DNA of 64,000 nucleotides. It comes from JADKAV01 sp037045455 (GTDB lineage Bacteria; Actinomycetota; Actinomycetes; S36-B12; UBA10799). A model generated the notes under the pieces. It saw only the letters and a program-made list of their open reading frames with translations, was not told where the DNA came from and did not search any database. Positions 9,408-17,382 of this stretch are shown piece after piece. Position 1 is the stretch's first letter, and the number at the start of each line of letters is the position of its first letter. Both the position numbers and the translations under genes were made by a program. Location of the stretch: NCBI GenBank assembly GCA_037045455.1, contig JBAOIN010000016.1, forward strand, positions 434,001 through 498,000. Direction: 5' to 3'.

Positions 9408-9494
9408 ATTGGTGCACGTTCGTGCAGGGTGTGCAGCCCCAGGTAGCGCTATCGGGTGCCTGGAGCTTCACGTCTTGCACCAACCTGCACCAAT
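9408..9494. repeat. Inverted repeat downstream of ilvE
   Basis: ATTGGTGCACGTTCGTGCA from 9408 is inverted as TTGCACCAACCTGCACCAAT ending 9494. An inner CCAGG/CCTGG pair closes a loop. It could fold into one long hairpin and separate the leuB-ilvE transcript from the cimA leader. The rest of the gap 9298-9407 shows only a weak CCTGTGC/GCGCAGG hairpin. Confidence 0.55.
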
Positions 9495-9537
9495 AGCCCG
9501 AACGTGCACGGACGTGAACGGGCCCAGATGGATGTGC

Positions 9538-9637
9538 CACACTGAACCCGTGCGTACCGCGCTCATTATCGACAGGCGCGTCGGCTGACCGTATAGCTGA
9601 CGCGCTGACCCTCGTGCCTTCGGGCCCGGGGGTTTTT
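9538..9637 (+). promoter_or_regulatory. Transcription attenuator upstream of cimA
   Basis: Putative -10 CACACT (9538-9543), six bases, then a GTG that opens a 12-residue leader peptide with adjacent Leu-Ile-Ile codons. The end of the peptide gene overlaps the left arm of a hairpin (GCGCGTCGGCT, 9576-9586, with AGCTGACGCGC, 9595-9605). Next comes a second stem (9609-9618 with 9623-9632, TTCG loop, one mismatch) followed by TTTTT, a canonical intrinsic terminator, 13 bases before the cimA start. How the two stems compete is not clear from sequence, but the parts match an amino-acid attenuator. Confidence 0.75.
9550..9588 (+). CDS. cimA leader peptide
   Basis: GTG start, MRTALIIDRRVG and TGA. 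Leu-Ile-Ile (CTC ATT ATC) includes ATT, expected to be a rare Ile codon at this GC content. Isoleucine is the end product that starts with citramalate synthase, so the codons fit the regulated pathway. Starts six bases after the -10 box, without a Shine-Dalgarno. Confidence 0.65.
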   Translation: MRTALIIDRRVG

Positions 9638-9650
9638 CATTGGAGGAGTC

Positions 9651-11222
9651 ATGGACCGGTTCCAGTTGTTCGACACCACGCTGCGCGACGGTGCCCAGCG
9701 CGAGGGCATCTCGTTCTCCGTGGAGGACAAGCTGGCCATTTCCCGGCTGCTCGACGACTACGGCGTCGGCTACATCGAGGGCGGCTGGCCAGGCGCCATG
9801 CCCAAGGACACCGAGTTCTTCGCCCGTGCCGCCACCGAACTCAAACTGCGCAATGCGGAACTGGTGGCCTTCGGGGCGACCCGCAAAGCCGGCGTGCCGG
9901 TGACCGAGGACCCGCAGGTGGCAGCGCTACTGGCGAGCCAGGCGCCGGTCATCACGCTGGTCGCCAAGTCCGACATCCGGCACGTGTACGAGGCTCTACG
10001 AACCACGCCGGAGGAGAACCTTGCGATGGTTCGGGAAACCGTCGAACATCTGCGCTCGCAGGGCCGGCAGGTGTTCGTCGACTGCGAGCACTTCTTCGAC
10101 GGGTACAAGCACGACGCCGATTACGCAGTGTCGGTGGTGCGGGAGGCGCTGGCTGCGGGTGCCGATGCCGCGGTGATGTGTGACACCAACGGCGGGATGC
10201 TTCCGGTGGGGGTGCACGAGATCGTCAGCGACGTGCGGTCGAAAGTCGAGGGCCGGCTCGGCATCCACTGCCAGGACGACACGGGATGCGCGGTGGCCAA
10301 CACCGTCACGGCGGTGCAGGCCGGCGTGACTCACGCCCAGTGCACCGCCAATGGCTACGGCGAGCGAACGGGCAACGCCGATCTGTTCGTCGTGACCGCG
10401 AACCTGCAGCTCAAGCTCGGGCTGCAGGTCCTGCCGGAGGGCAAGCTGCGGGAGTCGATGCGGATCTCGCACGCGATCGCCGAGATCGCCAACATCGCCC
10501 CCGACACCCACCAGCCCTACGTCGGCGTGAGTTCCTTCGCCCACAAGGCCGGCCTGCACGCAAGCGCGCTGAAAGTGAATTACGAGCTCTACAACCACGA
10601 AGATGCCGGCGCCGTCGGCAACGACATGCGCGTGCTGGTCACGGAGATGGCCGGGCGCGCTTCCGTGGAGCTCAAGAGCAAGGAACTCGGTTACGACCTG
10701 TCCGGCGATCCGGAACTGCTCGGCCGGGTGACCGACCGGGTCAAGGACCTCGAGGCCACCGGCTGGACATTCGAGGCCGCCGACGCCAGCTTCGAGTTGC
10801 TCATCGCCGACGAGCGGGACAAGGGCCGGATGCGGCCGTTCACCGTGGAATCGTGGCGCACGATCGTGGAACAGCGCATCGACGGCGAGGTGGTCAGCGA
10901 GGCCACGGTGAAGGTCCTGGTCGGTGACCGCCGCGTGGTCGCAGTGGGGGAGGGCAATGGCCCTGTCAACGCGCTGGACAACGCGCTACGGGCGGCGGTG
11001 CAGGAGGTCTTCCCGCACCTCGCGGACGTGCAACTGGTCGACTACAAGGTCCGCATCCTGGAAGGCGTGAAGGGCACCGGTGCGGTTACCCGCACGCTTG
11101 TCGGTTCCTCCGACGGCCAGCGTCGTTGGGACACCGTCGGCGTCCACGAGAACGTGATTGCGGCCTCCTGGATGGCCCTGGAGGACGCCGTGGCCTACGG
11201 GTTGCTGCGGGCTTCGCGCTGA
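9651..11222 (+). CDS. cimA: (R)-citramalate synthase
   Basis: Condenses pyruvate with acetyl-CoA to citramalate, entering isoleucine synthesis without threonine. 523 residues from ATG 9651, preceded by GGAGGAG. HMGL-like barrel with LFDTTLRDGAQREGISFS, GGWPGAMPKD, HCQDDTGCAVANTVTAVQAG, the metal-binding HxH region replaced by the family's CTANGYGERTGN, then VGVSSFAHKAGLHASAL, and a C-terminal LeuA-dimer regulatory domain (~390-520). The GYGERTGN and FAHKAGLHASA signatures separate it from LeuA at 1258. LeuCD and LeuB in this window could catalyse the next steps. Confidence 0.92.
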   Translation: MDRFQLFDTTLRDGAQREGISFSVEDKLAISRLLDDYGVGYIEGGWPGAMPKDTEFFARAATELKLRNAELVAFGATRKAGVPVTEDPQVAALLASQAPVITLVAKSDIRHVYEALRTTPEENLAMVRETVEHLRSQGRQVFVDCEHFFDGYKHDADYAVSVVREALAAGADAAVMCDTNGGMLPVGVHEIVSDVRSKVEGRLGIHCQDDTGCAVANTVTAVQAGVTHAQCTANGYGERTGNADLFVVTANLQLKLGLQVLPEGKLRESMRISHAIAEIANIAPDTHQPYVGVSSFAHKAGLHASALKVNYELYNHEDAGAVGNDMRVLVTEMAGRASVELKSKELGYDLSGDPELLGRVTDRVKDLEATGWTFEAADASFELLIADERDKGRMRPFTVESWRTIVEQRIDGEVVSEATVKVLVGDRRVVAVGEGNGPVNALDNALRAAVQEVFPHLADVQLVDYKVRILEGVKGTGAVTRTLVGSSDGQRRWDTVGVHENVIAASWMALEDAVAYGLLRASR

Positions 11223-11236
11223 GCCGCACGTGCACA

Positions 11237-11279
11237 CGATGTGCCCCAGGCGCGAGGTCCTTGCCTGTGGGGCACATCG
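11237..11279. terminator. Strong hairpin between cimA and the FAH gene
   Basis: CGATGTGCCCC-AGGC (11237-11251) pairs with GCCTGTGGGGCACATCG (11263-11279) with a 2-base bulge. It lies 15 bases after the cimA stop and has no T-run. It may terminate cimA transcripts or belong to the intergenic inverted-repeat set. Confidence 0.6.
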
Positions 11280-11301
11280 CCGGCCCGGTTAGGCTCGAAC
11301 G

Positions 11302-12082
11302 GTGAGGATCGCGCGCTATCGCTTTGAGGGCGAAGTCAGTTACGGGATCGCCGACGGTCAGGTCATCCGGGAGATGTCGGGCACACCCTTCCCGGCTGGT
11401 TCCGAGATCGAGGTGACCGGCGTGGAGCACGATATCGACGCAGTCGACCTGCTGGCCCCGGTCCTGCCGACCAAGATCATCGCGGTGGCCAAGAACTACG
11501 CCGACCACGCCGCCGAGATGGGCGGGGAAGTCCCCCGAGAGCCGATGATCTTCCTCAAACCGTCCACGGCAGTGATCGGGCCGGAGGGGGTCATCCGTCT
11601 GCCCGGACAATCCGAGCGGGTCGAGCATGAAGCGGAGTTGGCAGTCGTCATCGGGCGGCTTGTGCAAAGACGTCCCCGAACATCGCGTTCCGGAAGTGGT
11701 GCTCGGCTATACCTGCGCCAACGACGTCACTGCCCGGGACCTGCAGGCCACCGACGGGCAGTGGGGCCGGGCCAAGGGGTTCGACACCTTCTGCCCGCTC
11801 GGGCCGTGGATCGAGACCGACATCGATCCCGACGACCTGGCCATCGAGTGCGAGGTCAACGAGCAGGTCCGTCAGGACGGCAGTACCTCCGACATGGTGC
11901 GCAGCGTCGCCGAACTCGTCGCGTGGATCAGCAGCGTCATGACTCTGGTGCCCGGTGACGTGATCCTCACCGGCACCCCGGCCGGGGTGGGTCCGTTGGC
12001 GAACGGTGACACGGTGACCGTCACGATCGAAGGCATCGGAACTTTGGACAACATCGTCAGCGATTCAGGAGTCTTCGCATGA
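11302..12082 (+). CDS. Fumarylacetoacetate hydrolase family protein (one frameshift)
   Basis: About 260 residues. N-terminal part MRIARYRFEGEVSYGIADGQ leads to IIAVAKNYADHAAEMG; the catalytic part shows HEAELAVVIGR, YTCANDVTARDLQ, KGFDTFCPLGPW, and LTGTPAGVGPL. The break is near 11660, where CGGCTTGTGC should read CGGCTGTGC. Members act on 2-oxo acid enols (oxaloacetate decarboxylase, acylpyruvase), so the exact reaction is open. GTG 11302 follows TAGGCT by six bases without a Shine-Dalgarno (leaderless). It overlaps gltX by ATGA, an arrangement seen in other actinobacteria. Confidence 0.88.
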
Positions 12083-13536
12083 ACGTCCGCGTACGGTTCT
12101 GCCCGTCGCCCACCGGCAACCCGCACGTCGGGATGGTCCGCACGGCACTGTTCAACTGGGCCTACGCCCGGCACACCGGTGGGACGTTCGTGTTCCGCAT
12201 CGAGGACACCGACTCCGCGCGGGATTCCGAGGAGAGCCTACCAGGCGCTGCTGGACGCTCTGCGCTGGCTGCGGCCTGGACTGGGACGAAGGGCCCGAGG
12301 TGGGCGGGCCCGTACGGCGCCCTACCGGCAGTCGCAGCGGCTGGACCTGTACGCGCGAGGCAGCAGCCCAGTTGCTGGCCGACGGGAAGGCGTACCACTG
12401 CTACTGCACGCCGGAGGAACTGGAAGCCCGTCGTGAGGTCGCCCGCAAGGAGGACCGGAGCGCCGGGCTACGAGGGGCACCTGCCGGAACCTGACCGCCT
12501 GAGCAGGTGGCGGCCTATCGAGGCCGAGGGCCGCAAGCCCGTGGTCCGGCGTGCGGATGCCCGACAAGGACTGGACCTGGGACGACCTGGTCCGCGGACC
12601 AGCTGGACGATCAAGGGCGAGCATGTGCCCGACTTCGTCATCGTGCGCGCCAATGGCGAGCCGCTGTACACGCTGGTCAACCCGGTCGACGACATCGCGA
12701 TGAAGATCACGCATGTTCTGCGCGGGGAGGATCTGCTGTCCAGCACGCCGCGGCAGTTGGCGATGTACGAGGCACTGGGCGCGCCGGTGCCGCTGTTCGG
12801 CCATTTGCCCTACGTGATGGGTGAGGGCAACCGCAAGCTCAGCAAGCGCGACCCGGAGTCGAGTTTCGCGATGTACGTCGAGCGCGGCTACTTGCCGGAG
12901 GCGCTAGTGAACTATCTCGCGCTGCTGGGCTGGTCGTTGGGTGACGACCGCGAGTTCTTCACGCTGCAGGAGATGGCCGAGAAGTTCGACGTCTCCCGCG
13001 TGAACCCCAACCCCGCGCGCTTCGACCTCAAGAAGTGCACGGCGATCAACGGTGACTGGATCCGCAGTCTGGCAGCCGATGACCTCGCCAACCGGATCCT
13101 GCCGTTCCTCCAGCGCGAGGACATCCTGCCGGCCGAACCGACGCCGGCTCAGCAGGAGTTGTTGCTGGCAGCAACACCGCTGGTGCAGGAGCGGCTGGAG
13201 ACGCTCGGGCAGGCGCCGGGGATGCTGGGCTTCCTGTTCGCGGGTGAGCGCTTCGCGGTGGACCCGGAAGATGGCGCCAAGGCGCTGGCCGATCAGGGCG
13301 TGGACGTCGTGCGCGCAGCCCGTGACGCCCTGGCGGGGCTGCCCGACTTCACCGCCGAACCTATCCAGCATGCGCTGCGGTCCGCGTTGGTGGACGGCCT
13401 GGGACTCAAGCCGAAGCTGGCCTTCGGTCCGGTGCGGGTGGCAGTCACGGGACGCCGCGTGTCACCACCGTTGTTCGAATCGATGGAACTGCTGGGGCGC
13501 GAGGAGACGTTGCGCCGGCTGAACCTGGCGCTCTGA
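12079..13536 (+). CDS. gltX: Glutamyl-tRNA synthetase (several compensating frameshifts)
   Basis: Charges tRNA-Glu. The N-terminus has MNVRVRFCPSPTGNPHVG (HIGH-type motif) and FRIEDTDSARDSEES; from about 12600 the correct frame resumes with VPDFVIVRANGEPLYTLVNPVDD, HVLRGEDLLSSTPRQ, and NRKLSKRDPES (KMSKS-type). Between ~12235 and ~12600 the family sequence is found in the other frames (YQALLDALRWL; EAAAQLLADGKAYHCYCTP), so at least three indels cancel out and the single open frame hides a scrambled middle. It is essential, so sequence errors are the likely cause. A tRNA-Glu gene lies 3.3 kb downstream. Confidence 0.92.
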   Translation: MNVRVRFCPSPTGNPHVGMVRTALFNWAYARHTGGTFVFRIEDTDSARDSEESLPGAAGRSALAAAWTGTKGPRWAGPYGALPAVAAAGPVRARQQPSCWPTGRRTTATARRRNWKPVVRSPARRTGAPGYEGHLPEPDRLSRWRPIEAEGRKPVVRRADARQGLDLGRPGPRTSWTIKGEHVPDFVIVRANGEPLYTLVNPVDDIAMKITHVLRGEDLLSSTPRQLAMYEALGAPVPLFGHLPYVMGEGNRKLSKRDPESSFAMYVERGYLPEALVNYLALLGWSLGDDREFFTLQEMAEKFDVSRVNPNPARFDLKKCTAINGDWIRSLAADDLANRILPFLQREDILPAEPTPAQQELLLAATPLVQERLETLGQAPGMLGFLFAGERFAVDPEDGAKALADQGVDVVRAARDALAGLPDFTAEPIQHALRSALVDGLGLKPKLAFGPVRVAVTGRRVSPPLFESMELLGREETLRRLNLAL

Positions 13537-13557
13537 GACCTCGTTCCCCAGAGTCGC

Positions 13558-13647
13558 GATCGGTGAGCAGTCCCGGCATAGGTGAGCATTCCGGACGCCC
13601 AAAACCCGCCCGCGACGCTAACGGATGCCCGCAATGCTCACGGATCG
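13558..13647 (+). repeat. Four-unit inverted repeat, family A copy 1
   Basis: Units GATCGGTGAGC (13558), ATAGGTGAGC (13578), inverted GCTAACGGAT (13617) and GCTCACGGATCG (13636): start spacings 20, 39, 19. The core contains CGCCCAAAACCCGCCCG. It lies between convergent gltX and the GGDEF-EAL gene, 21 bases after one stop and 38 before the other, so it may terminate both. Confidence 0.85.
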
Positions 13648-13685
13648 GCTCTTCCGGGCAATTGCGGGCCGTGCTTCACGAGCAG

Positions 13686-15530
13686 TCACTCCACCTGAGC
13701 GGGCTGTGGCCGGCCGAAATGGAATCCCTGGGCCCACTTGCACCCGATCCCGTCCAGGATCTCAACCTGTGCCGAGGTTTCGATGCCTTCGGCCACGACT
13801 TCCAGACCCAGGGTCCTTCCGAGGTCGCAGATCATCCTGGAAATCGCCTGGGCTCGGGTGTCGGTGGCCGCGTCTGCCATGAGTGATCTGTCGATCTTCA
13901 GAAGGTCGACAGGCAACGTGTGCAGGGCAGCCAGCGAGGAGTGTCCCGTCCCAAAGTCATCCAGGGCGATACGCACACCCTTCTCCCGCAGCTCCTCCAA
14001 AGTCTCCATGATCCGGGCGTCGCTCATGGCCGCCATCTCGGTGATCTCGAGGTACAGCCGGCCGGGGTGGGTGCTGGTGCGCGCGAGCGCCTCGTCGAGC
14101 CAGCGGACAAATCCGTCGGCCAGAACCTGGCTGGGCGCGACGTTGACGAACATGAGCGTGTCGATAGGGGTCAGCGCCTGGAAACGCAGCGCCTGCTCGA
14201 TCACCCGGTGCCCGATGTCGTCCAGCAGCGCCGCCCCTTCGGCCACCGGGATGAAATCGTCGGGCAGGATGACCACGTCGTCCGAGGTCCAGCGGGCCAG
14301 CGCCTCGTAGCCGACCAGGTCGGTGCCGGGAAGCGCGACGATGGGCTGGAAAACGACCCAGAACTCGTCGTCGTCCAAGCCCTTGCGCAGGCGTCGCTCC
14401 AGATCCAGTGAGTGCTGCATGCGAGTGATCATCGATTCCCGGTAGGCCATCACGCTGGAGCCGGTCAGTGTCTTCGCTTCGTACAGAGCGACGTCGGCAT
14501 CGCGCAGCAGGTGGTCCGGATCCGTGTTGCCGTCCGACACGGCGATCCCGATGCTCGCGTCGACGAATGCCACGTCGTCGCCGATGCTGAATGGTTTCGA
14601 CACCGCATCCACGAGTCGGTCGGCTACGACGTAGGCCTCGTGCTCGGCCGAGACGTTCTCGCAGACGATGACGAACTCGTCCCCACCGAGCCGGGCGACG
14701 GAGTCCACTTCACGCATGACGTTGCGAATGCGCCGCGCGCATTCCTCCAGCAGCGTGTCGCCGGCGGCGTGCCCCAGCGTGTCGTTGACGCGTTTGAACC
14801 GGTCGAGATCCAGGAACAATACGGCGACCTTGTGCCCGTAGCGGCGAGCGCGCTGCAACGAGCGGTGAACTTGCTCCATGACGGCCGGCCGGTTGAGCAG
14901 TCCGGTCAGCGCGTCATGGTTGGCCCGCCACATCAGCTCGGCCTGAGCGTGTTTGCGTTCGGTGATGTCCTCGATGGCTAGGACCCCGCCGCCGGTCTTC
15001 ATGGCCCGGTAGAACAGTGCGGCACTGAAGGTCGAACCCTTGGCGGTGCGTGCCTGCATATCGGCTGATCGCCAGTTCTCCCCCTCGCGGATGGCCACCC
15101 GCAACTCGGGCAGTGCCGTGTCGAATTCGTTCTCCGACAGCATTAGCGTGGCCAGGCTCATCCCGACCGCTTCCTCGTGCTCGACCTCGAGGATGGACTC
15201 GGCGACCTGGTTGATGTCGAACACCCGCCCGTCGGCCTCCAGCACGATCAAGCCCGTGGCGGCGCTGTCGAAGACCGCCTGCAATCGATCGCGCTGAACA
15301 GCCGCTGCCGACTGGCTGGCCTGCTCCAGCCGGTCGTAGAGATCCTGCATCTCCGTAGACGCCAGCAGGAATGCCCGATCGTGCAGGTAGCGCTGCTTGT
15401 CGGCGTCCTCGTAGGCCCCCGAGACCCACTTCAGCAGGCTGCGTATCCGGTCGTCGCCCAAATCGTCCAGGTTCAGCCCGCTGCGTGCGATCTGGCGACG
15501 CAGTGTGCGGTGCAGGTCGTCATCGGGCAC
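13686..15530 (-). CDS. PAS-GGDEF-EAL cyclic-di-GMP enzyme
   Basis: 614 residues. A helical N-terminal segment (1-100) leads to a PAS-like domain (~105-210), a GGDEF domain with intact ARLGGDEFVIV (~300), and an EAL domain (~370-610) with GYEALARW, LEITEMAAMSD, DDFGTGHSSLAAL, LKIDRSLM and EVVAEGIET. Both catalytic sites look intact, so it may make or degrade cyclic di-GMP. No transmembrane segment is apparent, so it is probably cytoplasmic. GTG start 15530 overlaps the end of the upstream FIST gene by 11 bases, indicating coupled expression and suggesting FIST provides the input signal. Confidence 0.92.
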   Translation of the reverse strand: MPDDDLHRTLRRQIARSGLNLDDLGDDRIRSLLKWVSGAYEDADKQRYLHDRAFLLASTEMQDLYDRLEQASQSAAAVQRDRLQAVFDSAATGLIVLEADGRVFDINQVAESILEVEHEEAVGMSLATLMLSENEFDTALPELRVAIREGENWRSADMQARTAKGSTFSAALFYRAMKTGGGVLAIEDITERKHAQAELMWRANHDALTGLLNRPAVMEQVHRSLQRARRYGHKVAVLFLDLDRFKRVNDTLGHAAGDTLLEECARRIRNVMREVDSVARLGGDEFVIVCENVSAEHEAYVVADRLVDAVSKPFSIGDDVAFVDASIGIAVSDGNTDPDHLLRDADVALYEAKTLTGSSVMAYRESMITRMQHSLDLERRLRKGLDDDEFWVVFQPIVALPGTDLVGYEALARWTSDDVVILPDDFIPVAEGAALLDDIGHRVIEQALRFQALTPIDTLMFVNVAPSQVLADGFVRWLDEALARTSTHPGRLYLEITEMAAMSDARIMETLEELREKGVRIALDDFGTGHSSLAALHTLPVDLLKIDRSLMADAATDTRAQAISRMICDLGRTLGLEVVAEGIETSAQVEILDGIGCKWAQGFHFGRPQPAQVE

Positions 15531-16659
15531 TGGGGTCGGGCTCCCGCTCGAACAGCGTGGTGACAGTCATGGTCTGGTTGTGCAGCGCGCAATGCCCACC
15601 GACCGGCGTGATTTCGCCGTAGCTGTAGAAACCTATGATCGGGCTGTCGCCCATGACATCGCTCAGGCAGTCGAGTTCTTCCTCGGTGCGGTCGCCCAGA
15701 ACCAGCCGGCGCCCGACGCAGGACACGGCCAATGTCAGACCGGCGTCGGTCTGCGCGGCAGTCTCGGCTGCGTGGGCCGCTCCTTCCATCAGGTTGTCGC
15801 TCGTGGTCCACATCAGCCGCGCGTTCCAGCCCTGCGGCACGTCGCCGGCAAACGTCATGGATTGATCGGCTTCGTCCACCGCCAGTACGGTGCGCACGAC
15901 GCTGGTCGAGCCGTCGGGGGAGGAAACGGTGAGCGGGAAGAGCAGCGCGGAAGCCGGAAGATCCCGGGCCCGGTCACCGAGGTACTCGCGGTAGAGGACG
16001 AGGGCGGGCTGCCCGTCGAGTTCGTACAACACGTTGCCCGTGCTGCGGGTGATGGTGCGAACCGGCCCGAACCCATCCCAGCCGGCACCTGTGCCGTGGC
16101 GCAGTTCCAGCGATTCGCCGAGCAAGGCCACCCCGGCCACGCAGTCCTCGCCGCGTTGCCCGTCGCAGTAGACCCATGTGCGCTCGAACCGGGGACCGTC
16201 GGCTGCCAGCCCGCCGAAGACGGGTGTGCCGGCCGGCAGAACGCTGGTGAGACCAGCCACCATGGCACTGCCGTTGGTATGCAGCCCGCCGCCGAGCACG
16301 AGCACACCGGCGACGGGTTCGTCACCGCCGAGTTGCCGGCCCAGGACGGCTCCGAGTTCGCGGCTTTCGCGGCCGTCCCTGACCACGAAGCCGCTGCGCA
16401 ACGTGGTCTGCGCGAAGGTGACGACCGCGATCACGACCGGCGCGGGGTCGACGTTGTTGGCCAGGATCTGGCCGGCCGTGGAACACGCCAGGACGCAACT
16501 ATCCGGCAGGGTTGTCCGGATTTCCTCAAGCGCGACCGTGGCGTCGCATTGCGGATCGACGAATGCCAGCACGAGCGTTGAGCAAGCCGATGCGGACAGG
16601 CCAGCCAGGTCCTGCGACCAGCCGGTCGCCGGATCCCACGTCACCGTTGTCGTCTGCAC
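15520..16659 (-). CDS. FIST domain sensory protein
   Basis: About 379 residues from GTG 16659, preceded by AGGAGAC; longer in-frame starts lack a binding site. FIST N domain (VLAFVDPQCDATVALEEIRTTL, VLACSTAGQIL) and FIST C domain (LYRE YLGDRAR-type region, LTLAVSCVGRRLVLGDRTEEEL, GFYSYGEITPVGG). FIST proteins are thought to bind small ligands such as amino acids and often pair with signalling proteins. No membrane segment. Its 3' end overlaps the GGDEF-EAL gene, so the two likely form one input-output pair. Confidence 0.9.
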   Translation of the reverse strand: MQTTTVTWDPATGWSQDLAGLSASACSTLVLAFVDPQCDATVALEEIRTTLPDSCVLACSTAGQILANNVDPAPVVIAVVTFAQTTLRSGFVVRDGRESRELGAVLGRQLGGDEPVAGVLVLGGGLHTNGSAMVAGLTSVLPAGTPVFGGLAADGPRFERTWVYCDGQRGEDCVAGVALLGESLELRHGTGAGWDGFGPVRTITRSTGNVLYELDGQPALVLYREYLGDRARDLPASALLFPLTVSSPDGSTSVVRTVLAVDEADQSMTFAGDVPQGWNARLMWTTSDNLMEGAAHAAETAAQTDAGLTLAVSCVGRRLVLGDRTEEELDCLSDVMGDSPIIGFYSYGEITPVGGHCALHNQTMTVTTLFEREPDPSAR

Positions 16660-16783
16660 ACTGTCTCCTGTCTTGATCCTCTCGCACGGCCGTCGGCGAT
16701 CGCGAGGTGAAAGGTGGCCGTGTTTCTGTGTCGCTGGGGGTTGGGTATGCTGTAACGGTTGCCTTCGCGGCAGCGACAACCCT

Positions 16784-16855
16784 TGGGGTATGGGGTAATT
16801 GGCAGCCCGACTGGTTCTGGTCCAGTTAGTCTAGGTTCGAGTCCTGGTACCCCAG
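16784..16855 (+). tRNA. tRNA-Gln (CTG)
   Basis: Acceptor TGGGGTA (16784-16790) pairs with TACCCCA (16848-16854), discriminator G. Anticodon stem ACTGG/CCAGT encloses loop TTCTGGT, anticodon CTG. T-arm contains GGTTCGAGTCC. CCA is not encoded. A possible -10 TATGCT lies at 16746-16751. Confidence 0.95.
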
Positions 16856-16878
16856 CGAGACGCGTCAGCGACTCATCC

Positions 16879-16951
16879 GGCCCCGTTGTGTAGCGGCCTA
16901 GCACGCCGCCCTCTCAAGGCGGTAGCGCGGGTTCGAATCCCGTCGGGGCTA
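16879..16951 (+). tRNA. tRNA-Glu (CTC)
   Basis: Acceptor GGCCCCG (16879-16885) pairs with CGGGGCT (16944-16950) with one G-T, discriminator A. Anticodon stem CCGCC/GGCGG, loop CTCTCAA, anticodon CTC. T-arm GGTTCGAATCC. CCA not encoded. Located 23 bases after tRNA-Gln, probably one transcript. Its 3' end is the left edge of a tandem repeat. Confidence 0.95.
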
Positions 16952-17226
16952 CTGGATTGTCAAAGGGTCCCCACTTCAGGTGGGGGCCCTTTGTCAATCC
17001 AATGGGTGCACTGTGATTCAGGAGCCCCGAGCTTGGCGAGGGGCGGGGTCCCGTCGGGGCTACTGGATTGTCAAAGGGTCCCCACTTCAGGTGGGGGCCC
17101 TTTGTCAATCCAATGGGTGCACTGTGATTCGAGGAGCCCCGAGCTTGGCGAGGGGCGGGGTCCCGTCGGGGCTACTGGATTGTCAAAGGGTCCCCACTTC
17201 AGGTGGGGGCCCTTTGTCAATCCATG
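16939..17226 (+). repeat. Tandem 111-112 base repeat of tRNA-Glu 3' end plus terminator
   Basis: Three units start at the tRNA 3' segment CCCGTCGGGGCTAC (near 16939, 17050 and 17162). Each carries a near-perfect 21-bp stem (first copy 16954-17000: GGATTGTCAAAGGG...CCCTTTGTCAATCC, loop TTCAG). The rest of the unit (AATGGGTGCACTGTGATTC...GGCGAGGGGCGGGGT) is repeated too. The third unit degenerates after the hairpin. The first hairpin is the natural place for the tRNA terminator; the others are duplicates. Confidence 0.9.
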
Positions 17227-17281
17227 AGGTGTGCCGCGATTCGAGGAGACCCGAGCGGCAGCGGCGACATCCGTACCCGCC

Positions 17282-17359
17282 ATCCGTTAGAGGTGCGAAC
17301 ATCCGTTAGACGGAAATGTCCGGTTTGTCCTCTAACCGATGTTCCAAGGTCTAACCGAT
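17282..17359 (+). repeat. Four-unit inverted repeat, family B copy 1
   Basis: ATCCGTTAGA at 17282 and 17301, inverted TCTAACCGAT at 17331 and 17350: start spacings 19, 30, 19. Core CGGAAATGTCCGGTTTGTCC. It lies between the tRNA-Glu repeat and the end of the convergent GH13 gene. The second copy is at 36380 in the opposite orientation. Confidence 0.85.
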
Positions 17360-17382
17360 GTCCTACCCGGTCAGCACCGACG

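Noticed and set aside
12079..13536. Taking the single open frame of gltX as the true protein
   Set aside because: The middle ~120 codons are unlike any glutamyl-tRNA synthetase, while the family sequence is found in the other frames, so indels cancel out within it.
16939..17226. CRISPR array
   Set aside because: The repeated unit is 111-112 bases with no unique spacers, and no cas genes are present.
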